From Sphagnum magellanicum (Eukaryota; Streptophyta; Sphagnopsida; Sphagnales; Sphagnaceae), in contig CM038925.1 of assembly GCA_021904315.1 (NCBI GenBank), positions 11,100,501-11,164,500 on the forward strand: a DNA stretch of 64,000 bases, in the 5' to 3' direction. Of this stretch, positions 12,292 through 23,873 are shown in pieces. The first letter of the stretch is position 1. Every line of letters begins with the position of its first letter. Made by a program: the position numbers and the translations under genes. The notes under the pieces were generated by a model, which worked only from the letters and a program-made list of their open reading frames with translations, was not told the origin of the DNA and ran no database searches.

Positions 12292-12459
12292 GATATTTGT
12301 CAATTCTGCCAGTATCATTGTGTTATTTTTTGTTTCTTGGAGTTCCTTTGGGGCCTTTATTTCAGTGGGCAGAACTTATAGCTTGTTAGAAGTAAAAAGA
12401 TTCCATGCCCCTCTTAAGCATTAATGGGTTTGCCAATCATGCAAGTGCTTTGCAAAGCA

Positions 12460-12665
12460 TACCCATTCCATAGTAAATATGGCCTGGCTCTATGAGGCTT
12501 GGTTCCATATTATGTAAGCATCAGCCCTATGAAGCTCGGCCTTCTGAAGCTTGTTCCATAGTACATAAGGGCTAGCCCAACCAGTCCCATTCCACAATAC
12601 ATAAGGGCTAGGCCTACCAAGCCCATTCTACATGTATGTAAGGGCTGCTGGCCCGAGGAGGCCTG
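12460..12665. repeat. Degenerate tandem repeat, about 36-48 bp, five copies
   Basis: Units share 'ccattccacaatacataa' followed by 'gggctagcc'-like text, recurring near 12465, 12501, 12550, 12588 and 12625. Copies are diverged. Confidence 0.6.
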
Positions 12666-12669
12666 TTGT

Positions 12670-14690
12670 GTTAGAATCACTAAGCCTGTTGTGTTTCGCT
12701 TGTTCACAGATGATGGCCAACATCTAGACTCTCAACAATACGTACCTCAACTGAATACCCATGTTGAACCTACTGTTTATGCATGAAAAACAAACATGTA
12801 GTGATTTTGGCTATGGCCTTAGCTAGTCCACATTCACACATGTATTTGGAGCATCATCAAAAGTTCAATGTGGACCTGGCATATGTTGGACATCTCACAA
12901 CTTAAGGATTTAAAAGCTTCATATTTTATTGTGTCCCACATGGGAATGAGTGGTTTTGTCTTTTGCATGCTACCTCAATATCATAAACAAGAAAGTCAAG
13001 CCATTATTTTTCCACCACATCCATAATTTTTCCCTCCCCCAAAAGCAAGAGTAAAAATGTAGGTGGAAATAATCATCAAACGCGTGATCAATGCTTGAAA
13101 TGGGAATATATAGATAAAATATGCACATTTAACTAATTAATTTACTGATGCCCTGAACCCAATTAATTAAAGATTTTTCAATAATTATTTTAATAATGTT
13201 AAGAAAACAAACCTAGTAAACAAACTTCACCTTTAGTAAACATTTACACCATATAGTGAACCATTTTCACCAATGAAGGTAAGGGTAGTGAAATTATAAT
13301 GAACTTAATTCACTTTTATGGTTGCATAGTGAAATAGCATAGTGAACTACACCACACTTTCCTAGTAGTGATTATTCCCTTCTTCATGTTTCTATTTTGT
13401 TCCCTACACTTTTCTTCATAACAATCTATAGTTTATGGATTAGAAATGGCAACATTTTATGTTAAAGGCAAGGTTGATCTTACGATCATAATTAACACTT
13501 TTGGGAACGCAAGTCTCTTAAAAGTGTTTGTCATAAGTGTTTGGTTTTCATCTTGGTTTTATTTATGTCTTTAGAGGTGATGTTTACAATAACAACAATG
13601 TTGCCAAAAATTCATTATACCAAGAGTCTATTTCAAATCCTCATGGGGTCTATTAAAACGTCAGGGCAGGTATAGGATTGTTGGTGACAACTTGATATAA
13701 TGTTTTTGAGGCATAATCCTCACCTAGGGACCACTACATATGTGGTGAATGTGGCTCCTACAGCTTTCATTGTGAAATAGGAAGCACCCAACAAAGAGGA
13801 TATTCTAGTATCATCTTTGCATTTCCCTTCATGAACCTTTATTGATCTTAGTGACTCTTTTGATGAAGATGTCTCCCTATTTGTGGGATATAACATATAT
13901 GTATATGGTTCATTTCCACCCTTGGTTTTAGGAGTGTCCATTCTATAGGGCATGCCTTTGAATCTAAACTAGGTTCATGGTCATAGGTTTGAAATTATAA
14001 TTGATTGTTTGAAAGCAATCTCTATTACACCACATTCGTTAAATGAGTTGAGGTTTTTGGATTATAACAAGATCAAAAGTCAAAATGTTTTTTCTTTGCC
14101 CATCACATTTAACAATGACATCATCTTTGAACTCTTGCCCATTTGTTTTCCAACTAGCCATTCTAGAGAAATGCAAGGCATGGACCACAAGTATGATGGT
14201 CATGCTTGGTGCAAATTGAAAACCTCCAACATAAATAATAGTTTTGGTTTGGGATTTAGAAGCAACTAGTGTTTGGGGCACTTATGTCACCTTAACGATT
14301 ATTGTGAGCATTTCCTTCACTCTATTGTGTGCAAAAAGTAAGTTGGACCAATGATTATGCCCAAATTCCCTTGGCTAACCATTTTACATTAGGTCCTTAT
14401 GTTTGTATAATTGTTTGCAAATTGTGTTCCATGTCCTTTTTGTGTTAATAGTTGCCCAAGTCGGATGTATTATGTTATCCACAAATTATAATTGCTTTCA
14501 AGAACTATAATTCACCTTGGCATGCATGAGTACCCTATTACAGAAGGTACGTGCAAGTATTTTTTGGAAGAAATCAAGGGTCTGGTAGAAGGTTAAGTTT
14601 GTTGCACCTTTAAGGGGAAAATTTCTACAATCGCTTTGAATCCAAATAAAACTTTCTTAACACATCATTTATTCAATGAGGATGGGGAAG
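12670..14690. other. Spacer, no gene seen
   Basis: There are only short frames without motifs on either strand; opposed frames around 14010-14280 are treated as chance. Some stretches (for example 13200-13370) are AT-rich with repeated 'gtgaa' and 'agtaaac' words. Confidence 0.4.
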
Positions 14691-15345
14691 TGACGCACTT
14701 CCAAGTTCCTTGATAGACTCAAATGTGATTTTAAGCTGAAAACAACGGAAAGATAAGGAGTTGAGGCATGCTCCCTAGCTCACAACACTTTGGGGTAGAA
14801 GGGCATGCTGGACCTCCGAGATGCGGACTAGGAAGAGTGACAAGCAATTCAATTATTCACACGAACTTGCACAAACCAAACAACAAGTTGGTTAGTGCAT
14901 AGTCGAAGCACTTTTGGTGCACGGACGAGCCACAAACAAACATAGACTCATAAAATTCACCATGACTTGGACTTGAGGGAAGCCACCACCTTCCCCTTTA
15001 TAGTATTCTCTATGCTTGGCCACAGGGCCAACACCCAAATGTCATTTTGTCTCGGGACTCCCAAGTTGGAATCCCAGAATTCTCAAAATTGGGACTTTTG
15101 CGTCTTTGGAGGCCCATAACTTTGTGTGTAGACCTTCAATTAAAGTGAGGTCTAAGGTTGGAGCCCTCGTCGAGATCTTTCCAACGGTATGTGGCATGCC
15201 ACCTGCACGTAAGGAAATCAGGGCGATTCCCAACTTTTAATGGTCGAAAATCAAATTGACAATTTGACTCCTAACCTTTCTTTTGGCCATAATTTATGTT
15301 TTAAATGCCCAAATGGGTCATGCAAGCCCATTTTAGACATCTACG
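14691..15345 (+). mobile_element. Truncated LTR of the TGACGC...GCGACA family
   Basis: It begins TGACGCAC and follows the same path as the copies at 39540, 45803 and 60076: 'gctccctagctcacaac', 'ggactaggaagagt', 'ccttccccttta', 'gatctttccaacggtatgt', 'ttttggccataa', 'cccattttagacatctacg'. Similarity stops near 15345, before the terminal third and the GCGACA end, so the copy is 3'-truncated and no target duplication can be assigned. Confidence 0.75.
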
Positions 15346-16649
15346 TTTCCACTTGTATAATTTTATGCTTGACATATTCTATACATCCAACCCACAAACA
15401 AGCACTATTATTTTATTCAACAATATTTAGAATATGAAAAGGCCTAGATTTTAGGACTAAACATTTTCAAAAAATAAGTTCATATGGAAAGTTTTGTTGA
15501 AAAAGGTTTCTTTATGATGAATTTCATCCATTATTTTCATCATGTCCACATGGAAAAATATTATGCCATGTCAATTTTGTATCTATCTTAAATGGCAAAA
15601 AATATTCCAAAAATATCTTGTCCACACCATCAAAAGATTTTTAAAATAATTATATCATGTTCACCTACTCATATTGTTCACTTATTCACACTCATGCTCA
15701 CACACTCACAAGATAATGTCATTGGTTGAAAACCACCCAAGGTAATAAAAAATGCATGAGGGTAATTAATAGGTAAACATTTTTGAGATATGATTACCAA
15801 TCAATTGGTCTAACACTTCAACATTCTATGTTGACACTCATGTACTTTTGTCTAATGAATTCACATCCTACCTTGTAAGGAAAATGAACCTTTCTTACTA
15901 AGGAGATTTCCACCTTCCGCCTAGAATATATGCAAACATGCTCTTGTTGCGACTTTGAAGTTTCATATTATTACATAAACACTAAGAAAAATTAAATTGA
16001 TTTTCATGTATGGAGACACCCCCACTTCAAAACATCCCAAATATAACCATAGGGGAGGAGGGGAGATGTATTGATTAGTACATTGGTGAGTTTCTATTGA
16101 TGGGATGCCATGGGGTTAGATAGTTCAACCTCACTTGATAGAAGAAACGTTATGTTCAATGGTTTTTTTCACACTACACATCTATGTAGGGGTTTCATCA
16201 AATTGAACCACTATCATGATCAAATTTTTTTCCAAATTTCTATTTTAAAAAATTGAATTATGATAATTGGTTTGCAACAATTGCCCAAGATTTAACCAAT
16301 AATTATCAAATTTACGAGAACCATCCATATAAAAACCAAAAAATAATAATAATTGAAATTTTGGAACCCTGGAAGGTTTTCTAAAGTCTAAATATTTAAT
16401 ATGAAAAATTGGGACAATTATCTAAAACAACAAGAAGAAGCAAAACTAGTGGTTCTTTGAGAAAATGAAAAATTCTCAACATTAATAGTGACATGATCAT
16501 AGGTTTTGTAATAACAAGAAGAATGCTACATATATTAACCAAAAGCTTTTTCACAAATACTTTAATAACCAACTATTGAAAATTAAAAGTTATTAACTAT
16601 ATCATAATGAATACAACACCATTAAATCTTCATTATCCACTATTGTGAC
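15346..16649. other. AT-rich spacer downstream of the P450
   Basis: No coding frame was recognised. It contains the 3' flank of the minus-strand P450 gene. No clear polyadenylation signal can be singled out among many AATAAA-like words. Confidence 0.4.
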
Positions 16650-18726
16650 TTAATTGCCACAAATAGTAAATTGTGGAGCTACATAGAGATGCAAAGGAAG
16701 ACGAGCAGTAGCAACTACATGTAATGAAATTGCTTTTGGAGCTGTGATACTGTAAACTTCAGTCATATCCATGTCTTGCAAATTTTCTCCTTTTGGTAGG
16801 CTCAATGTGAAGCTATGAAGAATCCTAGCTAGTTCCATTTGCACTGTAATAAACCCAAAAGGAAAACCTGGGCATACTCGTCGACCTGAACCAAATGGTA
16901 ATAGTTCAAAATCTTTCCCTTTTAAATCAACATTGGATCTAACAAATCTTTCAGGATTGAACTCTAGAGGATTCTCATAGATAGATGGATCTCGATGAAT
17001 AGCCCACGCATTCACATAAAGGCGAGTTTTGGGAGGTATCTGGTAACCCCCTACTTCACAACCTTTTATGTTTTCACGCGGTAATAAAAGGGGAACAGGA
17101 GGATGAAGACGAAATGTCTCTTTCACAATGGCATGAAGATATTTCAATTGAGGAATGTCACTTTCATTGACAACACGTTCAAGACCAACCACATCATCCA
17201 ATTCTTCTCTAGCTTTTTTTGCAAATTGTGGATGCCTCAAAAGTTCTGCTAATGCCCATTCTGTAGTGATAGCAATTGTGTCAGTCCCTGCTTGCATAAC
17301 CCCCTACACATAATGGGTTGCCACATGGGGAAAGTTAGTTACAAAAAATATTTGATGAATTTTGGATGACAAATTAAATTCATGATTTAAAATATATATT
17401 ATGGTTTTCATGAATAAATGTTACATCTTGTCATTTTGATGTGGAAGGTTTAGTATATTGATAAATAGATTGCTAATAAAAATAAATAAACACATTAAAT
17501 TGATTGTAATCATTGGAAAACATTCAACTCTTTTGATGAAATCATGAAATACATTGCTAAAGCATCATAACTTACATTGAGAACTGCCTTGATTGTATTA
17601 TCCCCAAGCCTATCACCAAAACCATGTGTTTTGGGAAGAGAAAGCATGGCACCGAGAAAATCCTTGGAGTCATTTAACCCATTTTGTTTCAAACGATCTT
17701 GAATCATTTCATCAAAAATTTGATCTACTTTCAAACGCAATTGCTTTGATTGTGTTATAATGCCTTGGAGATCAAATGGCTTTAAAAGTGGAACAAAATC
17801 ACCAATATTGAAAATGCCAATAATAGCCAATTCTTTCAAAATGGTGTCCTTGAACTCATCATTTTTTTTGTTGGAAATTTTTAGGCCAAAATATCTTTTT
17901 CCAAATAATAAGCGTGTCATCATATTCATGGAAGTATCAAACAACCTTGTTCGCATGTTTGTTGGTTTTCCTTCCTACACAAACATGCACCAAAATATTG
18001 TCAATCTTAAACATGCTTCATATGTCCAAATTTGATGATATTCATGATCCCAATCATTTTGGAAATATCAAATGATCCAATCATGTTCTATAAATGATGC
18101 ATTCAATTTTGTTTTCAAATATGCAAAACTTCAATAATCATTCCAAAAGTGAATTAAGAAATGACTACCTTGAAAAATATATAAAACATTACCTTGCAAT
18201 CTTCAAAAACATCATGTATCAAGGATGAAATTTCTTCATCTCGAATATGTTTGGAAGCATTAATACTTTTAGGGCTAAAAAGTTCTAAAACTTCCATTTT
18301 TCACAAGCGTTGCCAATAATCATCAGTTTTATATGTCCATCCCACAGTAAGTCCACCATAAGTAAAATAATGTAAAGCTGTGGGTAATGGACGAAATGAA
18401 AATGCTTGATCATGTGTCTTGAAGATCTCCTTTGCTAATCCTGCAGATGAGATGACGATAGTACGAATTGATCCCAACTTTAGTTCCATGATATCTCCAT
18501 ATGTCTTTGACAAATTATAAAAATCACGATGGGGGAGTTTATGCAAAAGAGGAAGGTGTCCAAGAAATGGCCACAAAGGGAATGGCCCTGGTGCTTTCTT
18601 CAACTTTGTGTACTGGGAATGTCTAACAAAGTTGTGGAAAATAGTTACTACAAATACTAAAACTAAAACTAATGTTAAATGGATTGGTGTGATCAATTGA
18701 CTCCATTTCACAACAATGTTAACCAT
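16650..18726 (-). pseudogene. Cytochrome P450, CYP71 clan (CYP750-like), one internal stop
   Basis: The three exons are 18726-18193, 17974-17576 and 17303-16650, joined in phase at AAG|GTAATG...TAG|GAA and AAT|GTAAGT...TAG|GGG, giving about 528 codons, normal for a microsomal plant P450. The start is the ATG at 18726. Domains in order are a hydrophobic N-terminal anchor (about residues 10-35), the proline hinge APGPFPLWPFLG, the I-helix AGTDT, the K-helix ETFR (about 373-376), PERF, and the heme loop FGSGRRVCPG with its Cys at about 455 (codon 16872-16874). Such enzymes are ER-bound monooxygenases; CYP750-type enzymes are known from conifer terpenoid metabolism, but the substrate here cannot be told. 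The only lesion seen is TGA at 18301-18303 (codon 142), exactly where the C-helix WxxxR motif has its Arg. The rest of the frame is clean, so the loss looks recent, or is an allele or an error. Confidence 0.92.
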
Positions 18727-18852
18727 GGTGTCGATTCTTTTCACAACTAAGTTACGGTGATCTATGTTATCAAGGTTGCTTGTATCACAACATGGGCATG
18801 CTTGTGAACTTTACACTTAAAATGAATATTGATGGTGGAATATGGGTTGCTC

Positions 18853-18860
18853 TTATATAA
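18853..18860 (-). promoter_or_regulatory. Candidate TATA box of the P450 gene
   Basis: TTATATAA lies about 127 bp upstream of the P450 ATG, a plausible distance for a core promoter with a short leader. The word is palindromic, and AT-rich chance matches are common here. Confidence 0.4.
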
Positions 18861-19389
18861 TGGAAAGAAAAGAATCAAATCTATGTCTATGAAATAAGGT
18901 TGCGTCATGTGGGCCTCACAATCTTTTGTGCAACAACCTTCGCACTGAGGCATCTAGGTGGTAGGTATTGTGGATATTCCAACTAGCTTAAAAGAAGATA
19001 GTTAACTAGGTTTGAATAGTACTATCAAACACATTTTTTGTTGAATTTTTGAAAAATCATAAAAAAACAAGGTGAACATCAATTATGTTACCTACTAAAA
19101 CATTTTGACCACCAGTTGTAAATGATATACAATAAGCCAAATGCATTACTTTAGAAAATGATTACATGTCCTTTTGCCCAAAAATAATTTTTTCATACAA
19201 ATGAATTTTTGAACAATTTCTTTTGCAATTTTTTGTAATAAATGATTTTAATTGTCCAAGTACATGACATTTTATTTTATTTTGAATAAATATAAAGTTT
19301 GAAAGTGTGTTGATTCCTTGTGAATTTAGTGTTTCATTTTTTAAAATGATAACAATTCCAAATCATAACCAAAAATTCATTTTTAAGAT

Positions 19390-20245
19390 TTCTAAAATTC
19401 ATTTTAATGCCAACATGGTGAGCCTCATTTACTGCACCTATATGCTCAGGCAATACATTCAACCACGTCACTCTTTTATTCTTACGTCAATTAAGTCAAA
19501 AGTGCCCGTATGGCACGCCTCATTTATTGCAAATATGCTAGGGCAGTAAATTCAACCACGTCGACCTTTTTATACGTATGTCAATTAAGTCAAATGTACC
19601 CACATGGTAAGCCTCATTTACTGCCCCTCTGCTCAGGCAGTACATTCAACCACGTCACTCTTTTATTCTTACGTCAATTGAGTCAAAAGTGCGCCTATGG
19701 CACGCCTCATTTATTGCAAATATGCTCGGGCAGTAAATTCAACCACGTCGACCTTTTATACGTATGTCAATTAAGTCAAATGTACCCATATGGTAAGCCT
19801 CGTTTACTGCCCCTCTGCTCAGGCAGTACATTCAACCACGTCTCCTTTTATTTTTAAGTGAATTACGTCAAATGTGCCCACATGGTAAGCCTCGATTACC
19901 GCCCCTATGCTCAGGTAGTACATTGAGCCGGGTCTGTCTTTTAGCCTAATGTCAATTAAGTGAAAGGTGCCCACATGGTAAGCCTCGTTGACTGTTGGTT
20001 AACGTGGGCAGTTGATTCAACCACGTCGACATTTTATTCTTATGTCAATTATTCCAACGTGCCCCCATGGTAAGCCTCGTTGACTACCGCTATAAACGGG
20101 CAGTACATTGAACTAGGTCGACCTTTTTATTCCTATTTCAATTCAGTCAAATGTGCCCGCATGGTAAGCCTCGTTGATTGCTACTATGCTCGGGCAGAAC
20201 ATTCAGCCAGGTCTTATGTTTTATTCTTATGTCAGTTAAGTGAAA
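19390..20245. repeat. Satellite array, 92-97 bp monomer, about nine copies
   Basis: The monomer contains 'acatggtaagcctc', 'tactgcccctatgctcagg', 'cagtacattcaaccacgtc' and 'ttattcttacgtcaattaag'. The word 'agcctc' or 'cgcctc' recurs at about 19413, 19517, 19609, 19706, 19797, 19888, 19981, 20073 and 20168. The same monomer forms arrays at 22690-23700 and 42707-43720. Short frames in the array are artefacts of the repeat. Confidence 0.92.
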
Positions 20246-21341
20246 CGAGTGTGAACCCCGTGCATAATGCACATGTGTGTGCCACCTAGGATGCCACCTA
20301 GGTGCTTCAGTTACCCACTTACCTTGGGGTTAGACCCCTCTGTGGAGTCCAGCAAAATCTGGCATGGGGCCTTCTGCTTCACAGAATGGACCATTTTGGA
20401 GTGAAATGCCTTGTGGCCATGGAAACTGAATTAAATTGCTATTAGGTGCTCACCCAAGGCTTTGCTGGGAGCTAGAAGGATTTTTTTTTTTCATTTTTCT
20501 CTCGTTCCCAATGTGTTCCCTTTAAGTTCTCAATGGGTTCCCAATATGTTGCCCAAGTTCCCAATGTATTCCCCAACATATTTTCCATAGCATCTCACTT
20601 TAATCCCATATGCTTTGGCAAATTGTTGTCCTCCTTTCACCCATATGGGTGGGCCAAAGGGGAGGAACTCAAAACTTCAAAATAGAACCTTCTATCTTGG
20701 GGAACCTCCATAGTTTCATTTTTTTTGTGTGATGGGCCAATCAAATTGGTTCATTGTGAAAAAACAAAATTGGGAGGCACCTTGTCTAATTAATAAAAGA
20801 GGTGAATAGCTAGGGTGTTTTTAGGAATGTCATAGTGTGATTCATATTAATTACATCATGGGTGCCCTCACAACTTTTTTATTTATTTTAATGGAGCCAT
20901 ATTGATTGGCCCACCTGCAATTGTTTTGGAACTTTGGGTCATGCCCCCAATAGAAGTACCTCTTTGGACCCCCAGTTGCAAAATAGAAACAAATGTACAC
21001 CCTTGGATTATAGTTTATTTATAGGGGAGTTTGAACTTTGGGCAAAGCATATGGGTTAAACACCCAGGTGCTATTGGTTAACTTGCAACATTTCTGCAAC
21101 AACAACATCATCATCTTGAATTATTATTATTTCATTCCTGGTTTATTTCCTTCCCATTCTTGGTGGGCAGAAAGTTGCAGTGTCAGACTCAGCAGAGGGA
21201 TGGTGTGTAGCTGGCAACCTCGAAGCTTCCAGGGTGTCCATCAGCATGGACGACCGGACGGATGGACAGAGGGAGGATGACGAGACGCACGGATTCAAGG
21301 GAGGCTTCATTTCTCATCCCGACGTCCTTTACTATATGTAA

Positions 21342-21371
21342 CTAGTGTGTGCCCCGTGCATAATGCACAGG
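21342..21371 (-). other. Helitron 3'-terminus-like hairpin with CTAG
   Basis: On the minus strand the order is a hairpin (GTGC-ATTAT-GCAC core), seven to ten bases, then CTAG followed by T. This matches the end at 32200-32229 and the plant Helitron rule of a short hairpin before CTRR. Sequence beyond CTAG is also shared with 32113-32199, so the true element boundary is uncertain. Confidence 0.5.
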
Positions 21372-21418
21372 TGAAATAAAAATCCCACTATCTCCCCAAA
21401 CCACAATCTCCCAATCCC

Positions 21419-21676
21419 ACTTACCTACCGGCCCACCTACGTACCTACCGACCCACCTACCTACCGATCGACCTACCTACCTACCGACCCACCTACCGAT
21501 CCACAACCTACCTAACTAGCGATCCACCTACGCACCTACCTACCGACCTACCTACCTATCGACCTACCTACCAACCGACCTACCTACCTACAGATTGACC
21601 TACCTATCGACCGACCTACCTACCTACCTGCCTACCTATTGACCTACCTACCTACCGATCCACCTACCTACCTACT
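21419..21676. repeat. CTAC/CGAC-type microsatellite
   Basis: Long runs of 'ctacctac' are interrupted by 'cgacc' and 'cgatcc'. The matching run in copy B is at about 41428-41690 with different unit numbers. Confidence 0.9.
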
Positions 21677-21924
21677 ACACTGGAGGGTAGAAACCTGTAT
21701 GTTCCCAAATAATTGCCAATAGCACCATTTTTTGACTAATCCTTTATTTTTGTGAGAACCATGGGTCTAGGTTTTTTGGATTGCTACCAAACACCGGTTT
21801 GCATGGATCACACTGGGCCAGAGTGACTCAGCACCCGTCCGTGAGCGGAGTTAAGGGAGGCTTCATCGCGCGGCTTCAAGGGCGGCTTCATTGGGCGGGA
21901 CCATCGTTCCTTTAATAAGGGCCC

Positions 21925-22290
21925 CGTGCATAATGCACAGGTGTGTTATATACCCCGTAGAGCCCCCCCCCCCCCCACCGGTCCTTCCCATTTTCCACTT
22001 TGGTTCTTTACCCCGTCGACCCCCCCCCCTTCCGCCGGTCCTTCCCATTTTCCACTTCGGTTCTTTACCCCGCCGCCCCGGTCCTTCGTATTTCCCACTT
22101 CGGTTCTTTAACTTGTCGATCCCCCCGGCCGGTCCTTGACATTTCCCACTCCGGTTCTGTAACCCGTCGATCCCCTCGGCCAGTCCTTGGCATTTCCCAC
22201 TCCGGTTTTTTAACCCGTCGATCCCCCCGACCGATCCTTCGCATTTCCCACTCCGATTATTTAACCCGTTGATCCCCCCGATCGGAGCAT
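21925..22290. repeat. GC-rich minisatellite, about 50-60 bp unit, with poly-C tracts
   Basis: Units read 'ccggtccttggcatttccca', then 'ctccggttctttaacccgtc', then 'gatcccccc', about seven copies. The array starts with a further GTGCATAATGCAC hairpin (about 21935) and two long C runs. Apparent Pro-rich frames here are repeat artefacts. Confidence 0.85.
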
Positions 22291-22689
22291 ATGGGTATTA
22301 CAAAAAAATCTAATACCCACCCCACATTGGTATTCTTTTTGTCCACAACAACAGTTTCTGAAACCAACCAATGGTGTGCTAAATATGTTCCCATAGGTTC
22401 CCCAAACTCTTATTCCCGGCTTAAAAACCCCGGCTGGATGTAAGAGGGAGAGGAGGAGGAGCAGCAGCAGCAGCAGCAGAAGCCACTTCTAGTGGCAGCA
22501 CATGGAAGGTCACCCACGTCACGCACGCCTTTTCCGTCGTCACTGTCCGTCCGGCTTAAAAACCCAGAACCAATGAGTCCGGCTGGATGGATGACGAGAC
22601 GAATTCAGGGGAAGCGGACCAAAGGCACGGATTTAAGGGAAGCTTCATATGGAATATTCGGCCTCACGAATATGCGACCATCCTTCCTT

Positions 22690-23705
22690 TACTATAAGTA
22701 ATGTGCCCACATGCTAAGCCTCGCCTACAGCAGCTATGCTCGCGTTATGCTCGGACAATACATTCATCCAGCTCTACATTTTATTGTCAGTCAATTAAGT
22801 CAAACGTGTGCCAACATGGTGAGCCTCATTTACTGCCCCTATATGCTCAGGCAATACATTCAACCACGTCGCCCTTTTATTCGTACGTCAAGTAAGTCAA
22901 ATGTGCCCCTATGCCACGCCTCACTTACTGCAAAGATGCTCGGGCGGTACTTTCAACCACGTCGACCTTTTAAACGTATGTCAATTAAGTCAAATGTACC
23001 CACATGGTAAGCCTCATTTACTGCCCCTATGCTCAGGTAGTACATTGAGCCGGGTCTGTCTTTTATTCTAATGTCAATTAAGTGAAAGGTGCCCACATGG
23101 TAAGCCTCGTTGACTGTTGGTTTGCGTGGGCAGTTGCTTCAACGCTAAATTGTAAGTAAGTAAGTCAAATGTGCCCACATGGTAAGCCTCGATTACTGCC
23201 CCTATGCTCAGGTAGTACATTGAGCCGGGTTTGTCTTTTATTCTAATGTCAATTAAGTGAAAGGTGCCCACATGGTAAGCCTCGTTGACTGTCGGTTTGC
23301 GTGGGCAGTTGATTCAACCAAATATGCTCGGGCGGTACTTTCAACCACGTCGACCTTTTATACGTATTCAATTAAGTCAAATGTGCCCGCATGGTAAGCC
23401 TCGTTGATTGCCACTATGCCCGGGCGGTACATTGGGCCAGGTCTTATGTTTTATTCTTATGTGAGTTAAGTCAAATGTGCCCGAGCATAGCCCACCGGCT
23501 CGTCTACTGCCGCTATGCTCGGGCACTACATTGAGCCAGGTCTGTCGTTTATTCATTTGCCAGTTAAGTCAGACTGCATGGTAAGGCTCGTTTACTGCCC
23601 CTATGCTCGGGCCGTATCTTGAATCAGGTCCACCTTTCATTCTGACGCCAAGTAAGTCGAATGTGCGCTCCTTAACTGCCCCCATGCTGGGACAATAGAC
23701 TCACA
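22690..23705. repeat. Satellite array inside copy A, about 11 monomers
   Basis: This is the same 92-97 bp monomer as at 19390-20245, with 'agcctc' words near 22717, 22821, 22917, 23010, 23104, 23187, 23279, 23399 and 23586. It ends in unique sequence at 'cacactttttggcatggcc'. Confidence 0.92.
23480..23525. other. Long-stem inverted repeat within the satellite
   Basis: GCCCGAGCATAG pairs perfectly with CTATGCTCGGGC across about 22 bases, giving a 12 bp stem. The same structure exists in copy B near 43497-43542. It probably arose by inversion of part of a monomer. Confidence 0.75.
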
Positions 23706-23873
23706 CTTTTTGGCATGGCCACTTGGCCTTGGACTCCGGAGACAAAAGTTTATTCCATGGAAGGCACATTTTATTTTGTACTAAGCAAGAACAATGTCTT
23801 TACATCTGATTGCCAACTAGACCTAGGGGAGGGCTTACCACTTGGAATCCACAATAGAGGGCCCCTTGCCTAG

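Larger units (their letters stand above)
20250..23873 (+). repeat. 3.6 kb repeat unit, copy A
   Basis: The whole segment recurs in direct orientation at 39467-43890. Shared landmarks in order are 'gtgaaccccgtgc', 'ccacctaggatgccacctag', 'gcatggggccttctgcttc', a CTAC-type microsatellite, a GC-rich minisatellite, the 92-97 bp satellite, and an end at 'gcctag'. By eye the copies differ at only a few percent of positions plus repeat-number changes. No protein is encoded. The unit starts and is punctuated by Helitron-terminus-like hairpins, so it may be a non-autonomous Helitron or a composite of several; this is inference. Confidence 0.9.

Noticed and set aside
15940..15955. 'gttgcgac' as the lost 3' end of the LTR at 14691
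   Set aside because: It is not followed by A, and the 600 bp before it do not match the family.
21965..22035. Poly-C tracts as a functional G-quadruplex promoter
   Set aside because: Runs differ between copies and no gene lies next to them. Simple slippage explains them.
21891..22272. Proline- and arginine-rich ORFs at the poly-C minisatellite, also at 41901-42466
   Set aside because: Their composition is dictated by the repeat, and several frames are open at once.
22701..23010. ORFs of 64-99 codons inside the satellite arrays, repeated at 42718-43027
   Set aside because: They follow the 92-97 bp repeat, have no motif, and exist only because the array was copied.
19390..23705. CRISPR-like regular repeats
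   Set aside because: Monomers are adjacent without unique spacers, 92-97 bp long and diverged, so this is a eukaryotic satellite.
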